The notes beneath the pieces were generated by a model. The model did no database searches. It was not told the origin of the DNA and was given only the letters and a program-made list of their open reading frames with translations. A stretch of 64,000 nucleotides of DNA from Leptolyngbyaceae cyanobacterium. Its GTDB lineage: Bacteria; Cyanobacteriota; Cyanobacteriia; Cyanobacteriales; Aerosakkonemataceae. Of the stretch, positions 8,053 to 21,296 are shown piece by piece. Position 1 is the stretch's first letter; each line of letters opens with the position of its first letter. Made by a program: the position numbers and the translations under genes. The stretch lies in NCBI GenBank assembly GCA_036703985.1, contig DATNQN010000040.1, positions 1 to 64,000 on the forward strand. Direction: 5' to 3'.

Positions 8053-8550
8053 ACTTTTGAGCTTATCCGTTAAAAAATAGAATCTTTGGCGAGAATTTTG
8101 GCAGAATGGCCCTTTCTTTTGAGAATATTTAGCTTTTATAGGGTTTAGTGCCTGCCCTCCTACTTAGGTAAAAGTAGAGGTTTTAAGTAAAAGAATATTA
8201 TCTATCGCCGATGCGATCGCTCCTAAAATATAAAAATTACTTAAAAGCTTACCCTCTCAAACCTACTGAGCAATCAATAAAGATTCCTCGCCGTGGGAGT
8301 TATGGGTTGAAAATCATAAATTTTGTCTGCAAATTAAAGGTTAGGGGAATATAACGGAAACTATTTTTACCAGTTAGGAGGGCGTTAAACCGCAAAACTC
8401 AACCCATCTGTCTAACCGATTATCCCAGCCTTGGGTAGCAAGCATCTGGTAATCGCTCGGCATCCAAAAGCTAGAGTTTGGTACCCAGTTGCCTTAATTT
8501 AATAGACAAAATTCTTTACATTGATTCTATCTTAAGGATGGAACTAGTGA
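8053..8550. other. Divergent promoter region between spoT and the patD-like gene
   Basis: This 498-base stretch lies between two divergently transcribed genes. It contains one HIP1 octamer (GCGATCGC near 8213) and a moderately GC-rich patch at 8380-8500 that holds no open frame of note and might be leader RNA of the rightward gene. No tRNA, riboswitch or repeat was recognised. Confidence 0.4.
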
Positions 8551-8910
8551 ATGTTTCCTCAAAATTATCGAGATCGCTATCAAAAATTCCAAGAAATCCT
8601 AGAGGTTTTGCAACAGAGATCCGTTGAAGAACCAGTAGACTCAGTGAAATTGCAAAATATTTTCGCACGAGTACGACAAATTTTTCAAAGCGAAATCGCC
8701 AGTCTTAGCGGCGATGACCTAGATCCCCCGACCGCATCTCGGATGCAATCCTACTTAACCGAAATCAACAAGCAGCTACGATTGCTAGAAGTGGATTTCA
8801 CCTTTTTGCAAGCAGCACGACAGCCAGCTACCGTAAAAACTAGGCTAGCTCAGATTAATACCCGCCTTCAAACTCTGATTGGTTATTCTCAAGCAGTCCT
8901 AGCAGGGTGA
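8551..8910 (+). CDS. PatD-like protein (heterocyst frequency control family)
   Basis: The 119-residue protein is fully helical and soluble. The pattern fits the PatD family as I recall it: an N-terminal helix (YRDRYQKFQEILEVLQQ), then IFQSEIASLSGDDLDPPTA, and a closing TRLQTLIGYSQAVL. In Anabaena, PatD influences heterocyst frequency, and relatives also occur in filamentous species without heterocysts, so presence here does not show nitrogen-fixing cells. AAGGATGG lies 10-17 bases upstream of the ATG. It has no operon partner. The assignment rests on sequence look and length and is of medium certainty; otherwise it is a conserved cyanobacterial hypothetical protein. Confidence 0.55.
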   Translation: MFPQNYRDRYQKFQEILEVLQQRSVEEPVDSVKLQNIFARVRQIFQSEIASLSGDDLDPPTASRMQSYLTEINKQLRLLEVDFTFLQAARQPATVKTRLAQINTRLQTLIGYSQAVLAG

Positions 8911-8968
8911 AGGGATGGGGTAATCGCCAAACGCCAAGAGGCAAAGAAAATTCTTGATTTCTTTCTTA

Positions 8969-8996
8969 ATCCTTTATCCTTCATCCTTCATCCTTT
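8969..8996. repeat. Heptamer tandem repeat ATCCTTY (4 units)
   Basis: Four consecutive seven-base units (ATCCTTT, ATCCTTC, ATCCTTC, ATCCTTT) lie between two genes. The same heptamer, in either orientation, recurs at 24631-24658 and near 53565-53590. Short tandem heptamers of this type are common between genes of filamentous cyanobacteria. Confidence 0.6.
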
Positions 8997-9106
8997 CCCT
9001 AGCCCCTACCTTTTATCCTTGGCAAAATCGCCGTAACATACTGAATTTGTGCCATTACCCTGGTTGAATAGGAAATAGAGTTTGAAAAATAAGGATAGAA
9101 AAAACC

Positions 9107-9661
9107 GTGCAATGTCCGAAAGACAAGAAGGCGACACTAATCGATAGCACTTTGGCAGGAAATTTATTTGTCAAGTGCTGTCCTGAGTGTGACGGTAATT
9201 GGATTCCTGCCGAATCTTATCAAAATTGGCAATCACGTCAACCCAAAAACCAAAATCAGCCAAATTTGTTGACTTCCGACCCTAATTTCGTGCAGTCTCC
9301 CTTCGATACCAAAGCAGCCTTGTGTCCGGATTGTCAGCACTACTTATCGCGAGCCAAAGTATTCTACAAACCATCCTTTTTTGTAGAGCGGTGTATGTAC
9401 TGCGGTGGTATTTGGTGCGATAAAGGGGAGTGGGAAGTTCTCCAAAAATTAGGAGTACATACTACCATCGAGCAAATGTTTTCTCCAGAATGGCAAGTCC
9501 AAATGCGAGAGCAAGAATACGCAGCAAAGGAAAAGCAGGCCACTATTGATAAATTAGGGCCAGAATTAGCCGAACAAGTGTTTAAATTAGCAGAAATCTT
9601 GGAAAAGCACCCGAATGGAGAGTTTGGCGTTGCTTACTTGATGCGGCGATTTGATAAATAG
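9107..9661 (+). CDS. TFIIB-type zinc-ribbon protein
   Basis: The 184-residue protein has two zinc-ribbon-like units. The first is QCPKDK ... KCCPECDGNWI (residues 2-32). The second is LCPDCQHYL ... VERCMYCGGIWCDKGEWE (about 69-109), with the CxxC/CxxCGGxW pattern of the zf-TFIIB domain family. A charged helical tail follows and ends with EFGVAYLMRRFDK. Such proteins are widespread, small and of unproven function; some may bind nucleic acid. The start is GTG at 9107, supported by AAGGATAG about 10 bases upstream; the first cysteine is residue 3, so no later start is possible. It is followed by intergenic repeats and then the ABC ATPase gene. Confidence 0.7.
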   Translation: MQCPKDKKATLIDSTLAGNLFVKCCPECDGNWIPAESYQNWQSRQPKNQNQPNLLTSDPNFVQSPFDTKAALCPDCQHYLSRAKVFYKPSFFVERCMYCGGIWCDKGEWEVLQKLGVHTTIEQMFSPEWQVQMREQEYAAKEKQATIDKLGPELAEQVFKLAEILEKHPNGEFGVAYLMRRFDK

Positions 9662-9663
9662 CT

Positions 9664-9700
9664 GTCATTGGTTATTAGTCATCGGTCATTTGTGATTTGT
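9664..9700. repeat. GGTCATT-type dispersed intergenic repeat, copy 1
   Basis: Variants of GTCATTGGTTATTAGTCAT and CGGTCATTTG occur here. Related clusters are at 37486-37555 and 49402-49445, always directly beside a coding region. They belong to the low-complexity intergenic repeats typical of large cyanobacterial genomes. Confidence 0.5.
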
Positions 9701-9770
9701 TTTTGATTTTTGACTAATAACTAATGATTATTATTCAATTAAAAATCTAAAATTGAAAATCTAAAGTCGC

Positions 9771-11438
9771 ATGGCTAATGACAAAGTACTATTCCAGGTA
9801 GAAGATTTGCGGGTAGGTTATCCGAGTAACCAACTCGCAGATCGAGATAATAGTTGGGCAGTTGATGGAGTTTCTTTTACTCTACAACCAGGTGAAAGAC
9901 TGGGATTGGTGGGAGAATCCGGTTGTGGTAAATCAACTTTGGGACGTGCTGCCATGCGGTTGTTACCTCCCTCAACGCGGATTGAGGGAAAGGTATCTTT
10001 TGAAGGCGAATCGGTTTTTGATTTAAATTCCGTACAGTTGCGTCGATTTCGGGGAGAAGCGGTGGCGTTGGTGTTTCAAGACCCGATGACGCGCCTCGAT
10101 CCTCTGATGACGATCGGAGAACATTGTATAGAAACGCTCAGAAGCCATCAACAGCAACTATCACGACAGCAGGCGAAGGAAAAAGCGATCGAGACTTTAG
10201 AGGCTGTAAAAATACCTGCCCATCGGTGGTCTCAGTATCCTCACGAGTTTAGCGGTGGAATGCGTCAGCGAGTGGCGATCGCCCTTGCTTTATTACTCAA
10301 TCCTAAATTAATCGTGGCAGATGAACCCACCACCAGTTTAGACGTAACTATCTCAGCACAGATTTTGCAGGAATTGACTCGATTGTGTCGAGAAAGAAAC
10401 ATGGCTTTACTGTTAATTTCTCACGACTTAGCGATGGTGGGGGAATATTGCGATCGGATGGCAGTCATGTATGCTGGCAAAATCGTGGAAACCGGGACTA
10501 CCGAATCAATTCTCTACCATCCCCAGCATGAATATACCCGATCGCTTTTAAATGCGGCTCTCCACATTCAAGCTATTACTGAAAAAGAAGCCCCAAAAAA
10601 GGCCGAAAATCCGGCTTCACCAATTCTGCGAGTCCAAGATTTAAAGCAGTACTACTCTTTAGAAAGCAATTTCATCCAACAGTTATTCTCTAAAAATTCC
10701 GCAGTTATTAAAGCCGTTGATGGCATTAACTTAGAGCTATATCCCGGTGAAATTCTCGGTTTAGTAGGAGAATCCGGTTGTGGTAAAAGTACCCTATCTC
10801 GGACTATTTTGCAGTTAATTCGTCCCACTAGTGGCAAAGTGGAGTTTCTCGGACAAGAATTAACTAATTTGTCCCGTCAGTCTATCCGCCAACAGCGAAG
10901 ACAAATGCAAATGGTTTTCCAAGACCCTCATGCTTGTTTAAATCCGAGAATGACCGTGGGGCAAAGTATTGCCGATCCCCTATTCATCCATCATTTAGCT
11001 ACTCCCTCCGAAGCGCGAGAGCAAGTATTGCAGGTGTTGGAAAGAGTAGGTTTAAAACCATCCCAAGAGTATTACAACCGATATCCATCGGATCTATCTG
11101 GAGGACAACAGCAGAGAGTGGCGATCGCGCGTGCCTTAATTACCCGCCCCAAATTAATTATCTGCGATGAACCGGTCAGTATGCTAGATGCTCACGTACA
11201 AACCCAAGTTCTCGAACTGATGTTAGAACTAAAACAAGAATTCGAGCTAACTTATTTGTTTATCACTCACGATCTTTGGGTAGCCCGGTTCTTTTGCGAT
11301 CGCATAGCTGTGATGAATGGCGGTCAAATAGTAGAAATCGGAAAAACGCGGGATATTTTCGATCGTCCCCAGCATCCCTATACTCAAACCTTACTACAAG
11401 CCGCTCCCTTATTAGCTCGTGCTAGCCACAGTAAATAA
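9771..11438 (+). CDS. Double ABC ATPase of peptide/nickel-type importer (DppD-DppF fusion)
   Basis: The 555-residue protein consists of two complete ABC ATPase domains in one chain. Domain 1 (about 5-265) has GESGCGKST, Q-loop FQDPMTRLDP, signature FSGGMRQRVAIA and DEPTTSLDV. Domain 2 (about 290-540) has GESGCGKST again, FQDPHACLNP, LSGGQQQRVAIARAL and DEPVSMLD. Each ends in the oligopeptide-type C-terminal motif (HPQHEYTRSLL and RPQHPYTQTLL). This is the DppDF/GsiA-like layout that powers import of peptides, nickel or similar solutes by a membrane complex. No permease or binding-protein gene is adjacent, which is common for cyanobacteria where these parts are scattered. The substrate cannot be told. 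It converges on gap2, with a shared terminator between them. Confidence 0.85.
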   Translation: MANDKVLFQVEDLRVGYPSNQLADRDNSWAVDGVSFTLQPGERLGLVGESGCGKSTLGRAAMRLLPPSTRIEGKVSFEGESVFDLNSVQLRRFRGEAVALVFQDPMTRLDPLMTIGEHCIETLRSHQQQLSRQQAKEKAIETLEAVKIPAHRWSQYPHEFSGGMRQRVAIALALLLNPKLIVADEPTTSLDVTISAQILQELTRLCRERNMALLLISHDLAMVGEYCDRMAVMYAGKIVETGTTESILYHPQHEYTRSLLNAALHIQAITEKEAPKKAENPASPILRVQDLKQYYSLESNFIQQLFSKNSAVIKAVDGINLELYPGEILGLVGESGCGKSTLSRTILQLIRPTSGKVEFLGQELTNLSRQSIRQQRRQMQMVFQDPHACLNPRMTVGQSIADPLFIHHLATPSEAREQVLQVLERVGLKPSQEYYNRYPSDLSGGQQQRVAIARALITRPKLIICDEPVSMLDAHVQTQVLELMLELKQEFELTYLFITHDLWVARFFCDRIAVMNGGQIVEIGKTRDIFDRPQHPYTQTLLQAAPLLARASHSK

Positions 11439-11487
11439 AAGGAAACAGCAAACTGTTCTCCAATTCATATTCCTTTCTTCAATAAAT

Positions 11488-11517
11488 TTTAGGGTGAGCG
11501 ATCGCGCCCACCCTAAA
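11488..11517. terminator. Bidirectional terminator between ABC ATPase gene and gap2
   Basis: TTTAGGGTG (11488-11496) pairs with CACCCTAAA (11509-11517), and T-rich flanks lie on both sides, so it can end both convergent transcripts. The 12-base loop contains the HIP1 octamer GCGATCGC, itself a palindrome. Confidence 0.7.
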
Positions 11518-11551
11518 TAATTTTGGTAAGGTTCTTAGCCTACACCAATAA

Positions 11552-13613
<2,062 letters not shown>

Positions 13614-15173
13614 ATGCTAAATTCAGTAGATTTTAGCGGGAGGCCATTTCATTTCATCGGCATTGGTGGAATCGGAATGTCTGCTCTCGCCTACGTTATA
13701 GCGAAACGGAAACTGCCTGTATCCGGCTCAGATATTCGCCCCAGTCATATTACTCAGCGTTTGCAAGCGATCGGGGCTCATATATTTGGTAGCCAAGATG
13801 CCAAAAATTTAGAATTTTTTAACTCTAAATCCGACTCGGCTTGTATAGCAGAAGCTACTACTGCCGTTGGCGTAGGAACTGCAAAGATGGGAATTGCTGA
13901 GTCAGCGAAAAATAGCCAAAGTAATTCTTTAGTGGAGTTACCAAAGGATTCTCTGCCTCAGGTTATTTGTTCGACGGCGATCAATATCAACAATGCTGAG
14001 TATAGAGCAGCACTAGAATTAGGATGCCCGATTTTCCATCGTTCGGACTTACTGGCTGCCCTGATTAAAGATTATTACAGTATTGCCGTGGCCGGTACTC
14101 ATGGAAAAACTACTACTAGTAGTATGATAGGGTATCTGTTGCTACAGGCGGGTAGCGATCCGACCATCGTAGTCGGAGGAGAAGTTACTGCCTGGGAAGG
14201 TAATGCAAGGGTAGGACAGGGCGAGTATCTGGTAGCAGAAGCAGATGAATCTGATGGCTCTCTAGTCAAACTATCTTCTCAAATTGGTGTAGTGACTAAT
14301 ATCGAACTGGATCACCCAGACCACTACGAGAATTTGGAAGAAGTGATCGCTACGTTCCAAACATTTGCCCAAAGTTGTCAAACCACGATCGGTTGCATTG
14401 ACTGTGCCACCGTTCGAGAGCGACTCAAACCTACAATCACCTATAGTCTTCAATCCGATTCCGATGCTGACTACATTGCCGATCTTGCAGTCTATCAAGC
14501 TGATGGTACTACTGCCAGGATTTGGGAAAAAGGGAAAATTCTGGGGCAATTAAACCTGAAGTTGTTGGGACGGCATAATCTCAGCAATGCTCTAGCAGCA
14601 GTAGCAGTAGGCAGACACTTAGGCTTGACTTTTTCTGCGATCGCGCAAGCATTAGCGACATTTCAGGGAGCCCGTCGCCGCTTTGAAAATCGAGGCGAAA
14701 TCAACGGTATCCGTTTAATAGATGATTACGCTCACCACCCCAGTGAAATTAATGCCACGCTAGCAGCCGCACGCATCCAAGCCAAAGAATTGTGGAACTC
14801 TTCTCAAGGAAGAGTGGTTGCCATATTCCAACCCCATCGCTACAGTCGCACGTCTACTTTCTTATCAGAATTCGGTCAGTGCTTCGATAATGCCGATGTA
14901 GTTGTAGTGACGGATATTTACAGCGCGGGTGAAGCAAACCCGATGCAAATTAGCGGTGAGCAAGTAGCAAGGGTAATAGCGCTCAACCACTCGGAGGTAA
15001 CCTACCAACCTTCTCTGGCGTCAGTAAAACACTTTCTCACGCAAACTTTACGTCCTGGTGACATTGCCATCTTTTTAGGGGCTGGGAACATAAATCAGGT
15101 GATCCCAGAGGTCATGGCCTTTTACGAAAAGGCCGAGCCAGGTGTGCATCAAGAATGTCACCGTCGCGCCTAA
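13614..15173 (+). CDS. murC: UDP-N-acetylmuramate-L-alanine ligase
   Basis: The 519-residue cytoplasmic enzyme adds the first amino acid of the peptidoglycan peptide. FIGIGGIGMSALA (14-26) is the nucleotide-binding start, GTHGKTTTSSM the ATP loop, EADESDGS the metal-binding motif and DDYAHHPSEI the Mur-ligase motif. Compared with most MurC proteins there is an extra, low-complexity stretch of roughly 30 residues between GAHIFGSQDAKNLEFF and LPQVICSTAIN (about 68-118), inside the first domain; it is rich in Ala, Ser and Lys and is probably a surface loop. AAGGAGCT is a strong ribosome site. murB follows 51 bases later on the same strand, so the two are likely one operon, an arrangement usual for cyanobacteria. 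Confidence 0.95.
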   Translation: MLNSVDFSGRPFHFIGIGGIGMSALAYVIAKRKLPVSGSDIRPSHITQRLQAIGAHIFGSQDAKNLEFFNSKSDSACIAEATTAVGVGTAKMGIAESAKNSQSNSLVELPKDSLPQVICSTAININNAEYRAALELGCPIFHRSDLLAALIKDYYSIAVAGTHGKTTTSSMIGYLLLQAGSDPTIVVGGEVTAWEGNARVGQGEYLVAEADESDGSLVKLSSQIGVVTNIELDHPDHYENLEEVIATFQTFAQSCQTTIGCIDCATVRERLKPTITYSLQSDSDADYIADLAVYQADGTTARIWEKGKILGQLNLKLLGRHNLSNALAAVAVGRHLGLTFSAIAQALATFQGARRRFENRGEINGIRLIDDYAHHPSEINATLAAARIQAKELWNSSQGRVVAIFQPHRYSRTSTFLSEFGQCFDNADVVVVTDIYSAGEANPMQISGEQVARVIALNHSEVTYQPSLASVKHFLTQTLRPGDIAIFLGAGNINQVIPEVMAFYEKAEPGVHQECHRRA

Positions 15174-15224
15174 TTCGTACAAAAAATATTTGCTCTCATC
15201 TAGTAAGGGCATATGGAATGAGCT

Positions 15225-16217
15225 ATGACTGTCTCCGAACACCTTTCCCAAGTCCTGAAAGTGGCTAACTCAGAAGTCCCTTTTTTGAAAATCAATCAAC
15301 CAAAAGAAACTCCCCTTTATATTCCAGGTACAGAATGTCTGATTAAATCTCAAGTTTCTCTTTCTAGCATGACTTCCTATAAAGTCGGTGGCCCTGCGGA
15401 GTGGTTTGTCGCTCCCAGAAAGCTGGATGAATTACAAGCCAGTTTTGAATGGGCGATCGAGCGCGACTTGCCGATTACTTTATTAGGAGCAGGCTCGAAT
15501 TTATTAATTAGCGATCGCGGTTTATCAGGTTTGGTCATTTGTACCCGCCACCTCCGCCATACCCACTTTGAGCCCGAAACAGGTCAAGTAACCGCTGCTG
15601 CTGGCGAACCCCTAGTACGTCTAGCGTGGCAAGCCGCCGAACGGGGTTGGGAAGGTTTAGAATGGGCCGTTGGGATTCCAGGTACGGTAGGGGGTGCTGT
15701 AGTGATGAATGCAGGCGCTCACACTAGCTGTACGGCAGATATCTTAGTGAAAGCCGATGTACTCTCTCCCGACGGTACTAATCAAGCTCTCAAGCCGGAA
15801 GACTTGGGCTATAGCTATCGCACCTCCCTACTTCAAGGCGAGAGACGCTTAGTTACCAACGCTACTTTCCAGTTGAAACCAGGCGCAGATCCGGTTAAAG
15901 TAATGGCAAAAACTGCTCAATTGCTCAAGCAGCGCCATAGTACCCAACCTTATAACAAGCCTAGCTGCGGCAGTGTCTTCCGCAATCCCAAACCTCATGC
16001 AGCTGGTTGGTTAATCGAACAAACCGGTCTCAAAGGTCATCGGATTGGAGGAGCGACAGTAGCCGAACGACACGCTAATTTTATTCTCAACTGCGGCGGA
16101 GCAACGGCTAGCGATATATTTAACCTGATTCGCTATATTCAAAACCAAGTCGAGCAGCACTGGTCTCTCAAATTAGAACCAGAGGTGAAGATAATCGGAG
16201 AATTTCAACCGATTTAG
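15225..16217 (+). CDS. murB: UDP-N-acetylenolpyruvoylglucosamine reductase
   Basis: The 330-residue flavoenzyme reduces the enolpyruvyl group to make UDP-N-acetylmuramate, the substrate of the neighbouring murC product. The FAD-binding part shows [13 protein letters not shown] and [30 protein letters not shown] is the core motif; [11 protein letters not shown] provides the active-site Ser, and [11 protein letters not shown] the terminal Glu region. The first 35 residues before [15 protein letters not shown] are an extension common in cyanobacterial MurB. Spacing to murC suggests co-transcription. Confidence 0.95.
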   Translation: MTVSEHLSQVLKVANSEVPFLKINQPKETPLYIPGTECLIKSQVSLSSMTSYKVGGPAEWFVAPRKLDELQASFEWAIERDLPITLLGAGSNLLISDRGLSGLVICTRHLRHTHFEPETGQVTAAAGEPLVRLAWQAAERGWEGLEWAVGIPGTVGGAVVMNAGAHTSCTADILVKADVLSPDGTNQALKPEDLGYSYRTSLLQGERRLVTNATFQLKPGADPVKVMAKTAQLLKQRHSTQPYNKPSCGSVFRNPKPHAAGWLIEQTGLKGHRIGGATVAERHANFILNCGGATASDIFNLIRYIQNQVEQHWSLKLEPEVKIIGEFQPI

Positions 16218-16356
16218 CTAAATCCGGTCAGCAAGAGTCGATCTGTGAGGTATCGAACCCACCCCATACCTGTAGGTTTTGGATTGGGCAAAAGTAACTC
16301 ACCTCCTCACCAATCAATGTGCAAGAATGGGGTAGGTACAAGCAGTCTATTAACTT

Positions 16357-16701
16357 ATGACACAGAAACAGGGATTTGGCTTCGGTCTTGGCAAAATGAA
16401 AGAACTGGCCGAAGCTTTTAAGAAAGCTCAGCAAGTTCAAGAAGGTGCGAAAAGGCTTCAAGAAGAATTGGAGCAAATGGAAATAGAAGGACAATCCGGA
16501 GATGGTTCAGTTAAGGTTGTTCTCAACGGCAATCAAGAACCCCGCCGGGTAGAAATTTCTGCCGACGCCCTCGGACAAGGAGCAGAAGCCCTTTCTGCAA
16601 CCGTTACGGCAGCAATGAAAGACGCTTATGAAAAATCTACAGCTACTATGCGGAGTCGCATGGAAGAGTTGACCAGTGGCCTGGAACTGCCAGGGTTTTA
16701 A
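16357..16701 (+). CDS. ybaB: YbaB/EbfC nucleoid-associated protein
   Basis: The 114-residue protein has the YbaB layout: a long amphipathic helix (about 17-45, [20 protein letters not shown]), then the central sheet with [17 protein letters not shown], then a C-terminal helix ([20 protein letters not shown]). YbaB/EbfC proteins form dimers that bind DNA loosely and help organise the nucleoid. The N terminus has an added Gly-rich GFGFGLGKM stretch as in other cyanobacteria. It lies 139 bases after murB and may be the last gene of that operon. A strong hairpin follows at once. Confidence 0.9.
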   Translation: MTQKQGFGFGLGKMKELAEAFKKAQQVQEGAKRLQEELEQMEIEGQSGDGSVKVVLNGNQEPRRVEISADALGQGAEALSATVTAAMKDAYEKSTATMRSRMEELTSGLELPGF

Positions 16702-16722
16702 ATTAACATCGAAATCAAAAAA

Positions 16723-16774
16723 AAAGAATTGCTCCGGCTGTGTTAGCTAGTTTAAACAGCCGGAGCAATTCTTT
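16723..16774. terminator. Strong bidirectional terminator (19-bp stem)
   Basis: The arms 16723-16741 and 16756-16774 pair perfectly over 19 bases (core TTGCTCCGGCTGT), with a 14-base loop. An A run precedes the left arm, giving a U run for leftward transcripts, so it can end the minus-strand carotenoid protein gene as well as the rightward ybaB transcript. Confidence 0.9.
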
Positions 16775-16869
16775 GTGAGAAAACTAAACAGCAAGACGCA
16801 AGTAAAACGAGTATTTAACTTAGCGAAAATCTTCTGCTTTCTGCTCTTTAGCTCTTGTTTCCTGCCGAT

Positions 16870-17400
16870 CTAAAGGCTAGGAGTTTTACCAGTTTCAGCT
16901 TGAGTAGCGATTGGCTTGATTTCATTGTAACCCATCCGACTGGCTACTGTGCGTAGAACGGAAATTTGTCCTTCAAAGTCAAGACCTTCAATCTGAGAAA
17001 GGATACTATTAATAGCTTCGGTAGCATTGTAGTCTGATGGCATATCAACTACCGTATTGCCCATAGCTTGCGCCCAAGCAAACCAAACCATTAATTGATT
17101 GTTTTCTTTCAAAACGCCGTAAGCATGAGAATATTCTGTGTTTTCGCAGTTAACTATTTGTCTCATTACTGCTAGTTGATCTTCATCGGATAATTGATAA
17201 AAATCTCCTAGTAGTTTGGGTGCTAATTCTGGATCTGTTGCGGCAGGTACTGCTGGTGTAATTGAATCTCCCATTTTTTTATAGATAAAATAAAGGAGGG
17301 CTAATTTTTCATCAGTACCTAGATTTTCAAAATTCTCGACAACTTTTAGAGTTTCTTGTGTAAGGGCTTGAGACTTGATGGTGTTTTGGCTAGCAACCAT
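16870..17400 (-). CDS. hcp: Helical carotenoid protein (stand-alone OCP N-terminal domain)
   Basis: The 176-residue protein corresponds only to the all-helical N-terminal domain of the orange carotenoid protein; the C-terminal NTF2-like sensor domain is absent. Recognisable parts are LALLYFIYKKMGDSITPA (33-50), AYGVLKEN (93-100), LMVWFAWAQAMG (103-114) and GLDFEGQISVLRTVASRMGY (139-158). By alignment from memory, Tyr40, Trp106 and Arg150 match OCP Tyr44, Trp110 and Arg155, two carotenoid contacts and the residue that bridges to the C-terminal domain. Helical carotenoid proteins bind a ketocarotenoid and act as singlet-oxygen quenchers, some also quenching phycobilisomes; which subtype this is cannot be decided here. 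No C-terminal-domain homologue is adjacent. It lies 760 bases downstream of crtB, on the same strand. Confidence 0.88.
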   Translation of the reverse strand: MVASQNTIKSQALTQETLKVVENFENLGTDEKLALLYFIYKKMGDSITPAVPAATDPELAPKLLGDFYQLSDEDQLAVMRQIVNCENTEYSHAYGVLKENNQLMVWFAWAQAMGNTVVDMPSDYNATEAINSILSQIEGLDFEGQISVLRTVASRMGYNEIKPIATQAETGKTPSL

Positions 17401-17617
17401 AAATTTTATTCCACGATTGTTAAGTAGTTCAGATTTAGAAATAGCAAAATTTATTATTTATAATCGCCATCCTATAGAATGAATTAGGTGTTATTTTAAT
17501 TTCTTACGTTTTCTCTCAAAAGGTAGATTAAATATCTGTCGTTGGAAAGTAAAAACTAAAGCAATCCATTGGTTATGATTAATTCGACAAATAGAAAATT
17601 TGCATTAAGAGATTTTT

Positions 17618-17989
17618 ATGGCTGAACAAATACAACCAAATCCCAAAGAAGCTCCCACCCATGATTCTCAGTTAGCTGCTGAAAATATGGTTACTGGTAC
17701 AGAGAAAGCACCAGAAATTGATGTAAGTGCTGATTACGAAGCATCAAAAGCTTTCAGCGTTAGTGAAATCGATCGCTCTGGTGAAGGTGCTAAGGCAGCA
17801 GAAGAAGCGACTGCACCTCAATTTGCGGTCTCCCAGCCTCAACAGTCAGAATTTAAGGCCGAATCTACTGGAAATCCCGATCGATATATGGATATGGCTA
17901 GGGATGTTAATCCAGGAGGAGAAGATGCCACTAATGTTAGCGATGATTTAGTGCAGAAAGCTTTAGAAAAAGGAAAACCAGGTAAATAA
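17618..17989 (+). CDS. Acidic, disordered small protein of unknown function
   Basis: The 123-residue protein has no hydrophobic core, signal peptide or known motif. It is rich in Glu, Ala, Ser, Asp and Pro and looks intrinsically disordered; the most ordered-looking segment is NPDRYMDMARDVNPGGED (about 88-105), which could be a short recognition or helix-forming motif. The gene is divergent from the helical carotenoid protein gene with 217 bases between, so they may share a control region. A start at 17618 is preceded by AAGAGA. I do not recognise the family. It is judged real because of its length, clean start and codon use like its neighbours. Confidence 0.55.
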   Translation: MAEQIQPNPKEAPTHDSQLAAENMVTGTEKAPEIDVSADYEASKAFSVSEIDRSGEGAKAAEEATAPQFAVSQPQQSEFKAESTGNPDRYMDMARDVNPGGEDATNVSDDLVQKALEKGKPGK

Positions 17990-18032
17990 TTAAAGTTACA
18001 GTGCTTTCCAAGTAAATGCGGTAGAAGAATCC

Positions 18033-18061
18033 AAACCCGGTTTCTTGAAGAAACCGGGTTT
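18033..18061. repeat. AAACCCGGTTTCTT palindrome, copy 1
   Basis: AAACCCGGTTTCTT (18033-18046) and its perfect complement (18048-18061) are separated by a single base. The same unit occurs at 25803-25835, 29040-29104, 29704-29740 and, degraded, at 46224-46259. It is a dispersed intergenic palindrome, comparable to REP elements. Confidence 0.85.
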
Positions 18062-18107
18062 CTATCCTGAAATTTGCTGTAACTTTTGGAACTTTTGGTC
18101 TAAAAAA

Positions 18108-18144
18108 CTAATACGCTCAACCAGCTGAGGTTTGAGTGTATTAG
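18108..18144 (-). terminator. Terminator of the crtP-crtB transcript
   Basis: CTAATACGCTCAA-CC (18108-18122) pairs with GGTTTGAGTGTATTAG (18129-18144) with one wobble and one bulge. On the minus strand it is followed by a U run (A run at 18102-18107). It lies 20 bases past the crtB stop. Confidence 0.8.
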
Positions 18145-18163
18145 TTTCCCAATAACAAGATGA

Positions 18164-20528
<2,365 letters not shown>

Positions 20529-20629
20529 CTACCCTTACTAATGCTTGCGTCTTTAACGCTCTCATTATAAGTTACAAGTCGTTACATTTTATAATTTCTT
20601 AGGAATTTGGAAAATTTGGGCTAGCAAAC

Positions 20630-20690
20630 TGAAATGGGGCAAAAAAGCGTTTGAGGAGTCAGGAGTCAGAATCCAGAATTTAGAATGGTT
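20630..20690. repeat. GGAGTCAGGAGTCAGAATnCAGAAT-type intergenic repeat
   Basis: The segment GAGGAGTCAGGAGTCAGA followed by ATCCAGAATTTAGAATGG belongs to a dispersed family with relatives at 53522-53560, 58952-58985 and 61405-61450. All copies sit between genes. No function is known to me. Confidence 0.5.
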
Positions 20691-20763
20691 TTCTCTCATA
20701 TTTGAGCGTCCCGTAACCCAGCATCACGCTCAACTCAGAGGCTAATAGTACATTTGTATTTTT

Positions 20764-21204
20764 TTACTTTGGCTCTGACTTTCTTTCTAAGATTAAATCC
20801 ATTGCATTGTTAATGATTTTTTCCTGATTGACCAATTCCCCTAACTCTTCTGCTTCATATCTTCCTTCAAATGCTTCTAAGGCAGCACTTTTTAATGCTG
20901 AATCATAGGCATCTTCTAAAGTTTCAAGTAATTCTTCTTCACTGAGGTAGTTTTCTTTAGCTTTTTGCCGTTTATTACTACGTTGTATTTGTTTAACAGA
21001 ATTAAAAATTGAAGTTTCCCAAGACTTGGTAGTCCGATTTTCAGCGGCTTGCTTAATTAAGTGGAGCAGGAGAATAATGCCATAGCTAAAAATTTTGTTT
21101 AATTTATCAGATTTACTCATTTCTTCGAGTTCTTCCACAATTAACAAAGCTTCTGTTATATTGCCTTGTTGTAGGTATTCTTTGAGAGCAAGTAATTCTT
21201 CCAT
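20764..21204 (-). CDS. DUF29-family protein (divergent)
   Basis: The 146-residue protein matches DUF29 in its core: VEELEEMSKSDKLNK, then LLLHLIKQAAENRTTKSWETSI, corresponding to the family pattern LLEEIEsMgrsdk ... LLxHLLKwxyQPxxRsxSW. The N terminus is shorter than in the clear family member at 29175-29663. DUF29 proteins are small, helical, cytoplasmic, very numerous in cyanobacteria and without proven function. Its neighbours (an Rpn-type nuclease and a PIN-like fragment) are of the same accessory class. Confidence 0.6.
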   Translation of the reverse strand: MEELLALKEYLQQGNITEALLIVEELEEMSKSDKLNKIFSYGIILLLHLIKQAAENRTTKSWETSIFNSVKQIQRSNKRQKAKENYLSEEELLETLEDAYDSALKSAALEAFEGRYEAEELGELVNQEKIINNAMDLILERKSEPK

Positions 21205-21296
21205 TGGCTTGATGTATCCAGCAAATTTAGTACTTTATTATAATCTAAAATAAAAGTGATGATTGATGAGATTAATTTGGATGCGATCGCCTTCTC

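Noticed and set aside
8380-8510. GC-richer patch upstream of the patD-like gene as tRNA or known small RNA
   Set aside because: No cloverleaf, no known motif and no terminator could be drawn in either strand.
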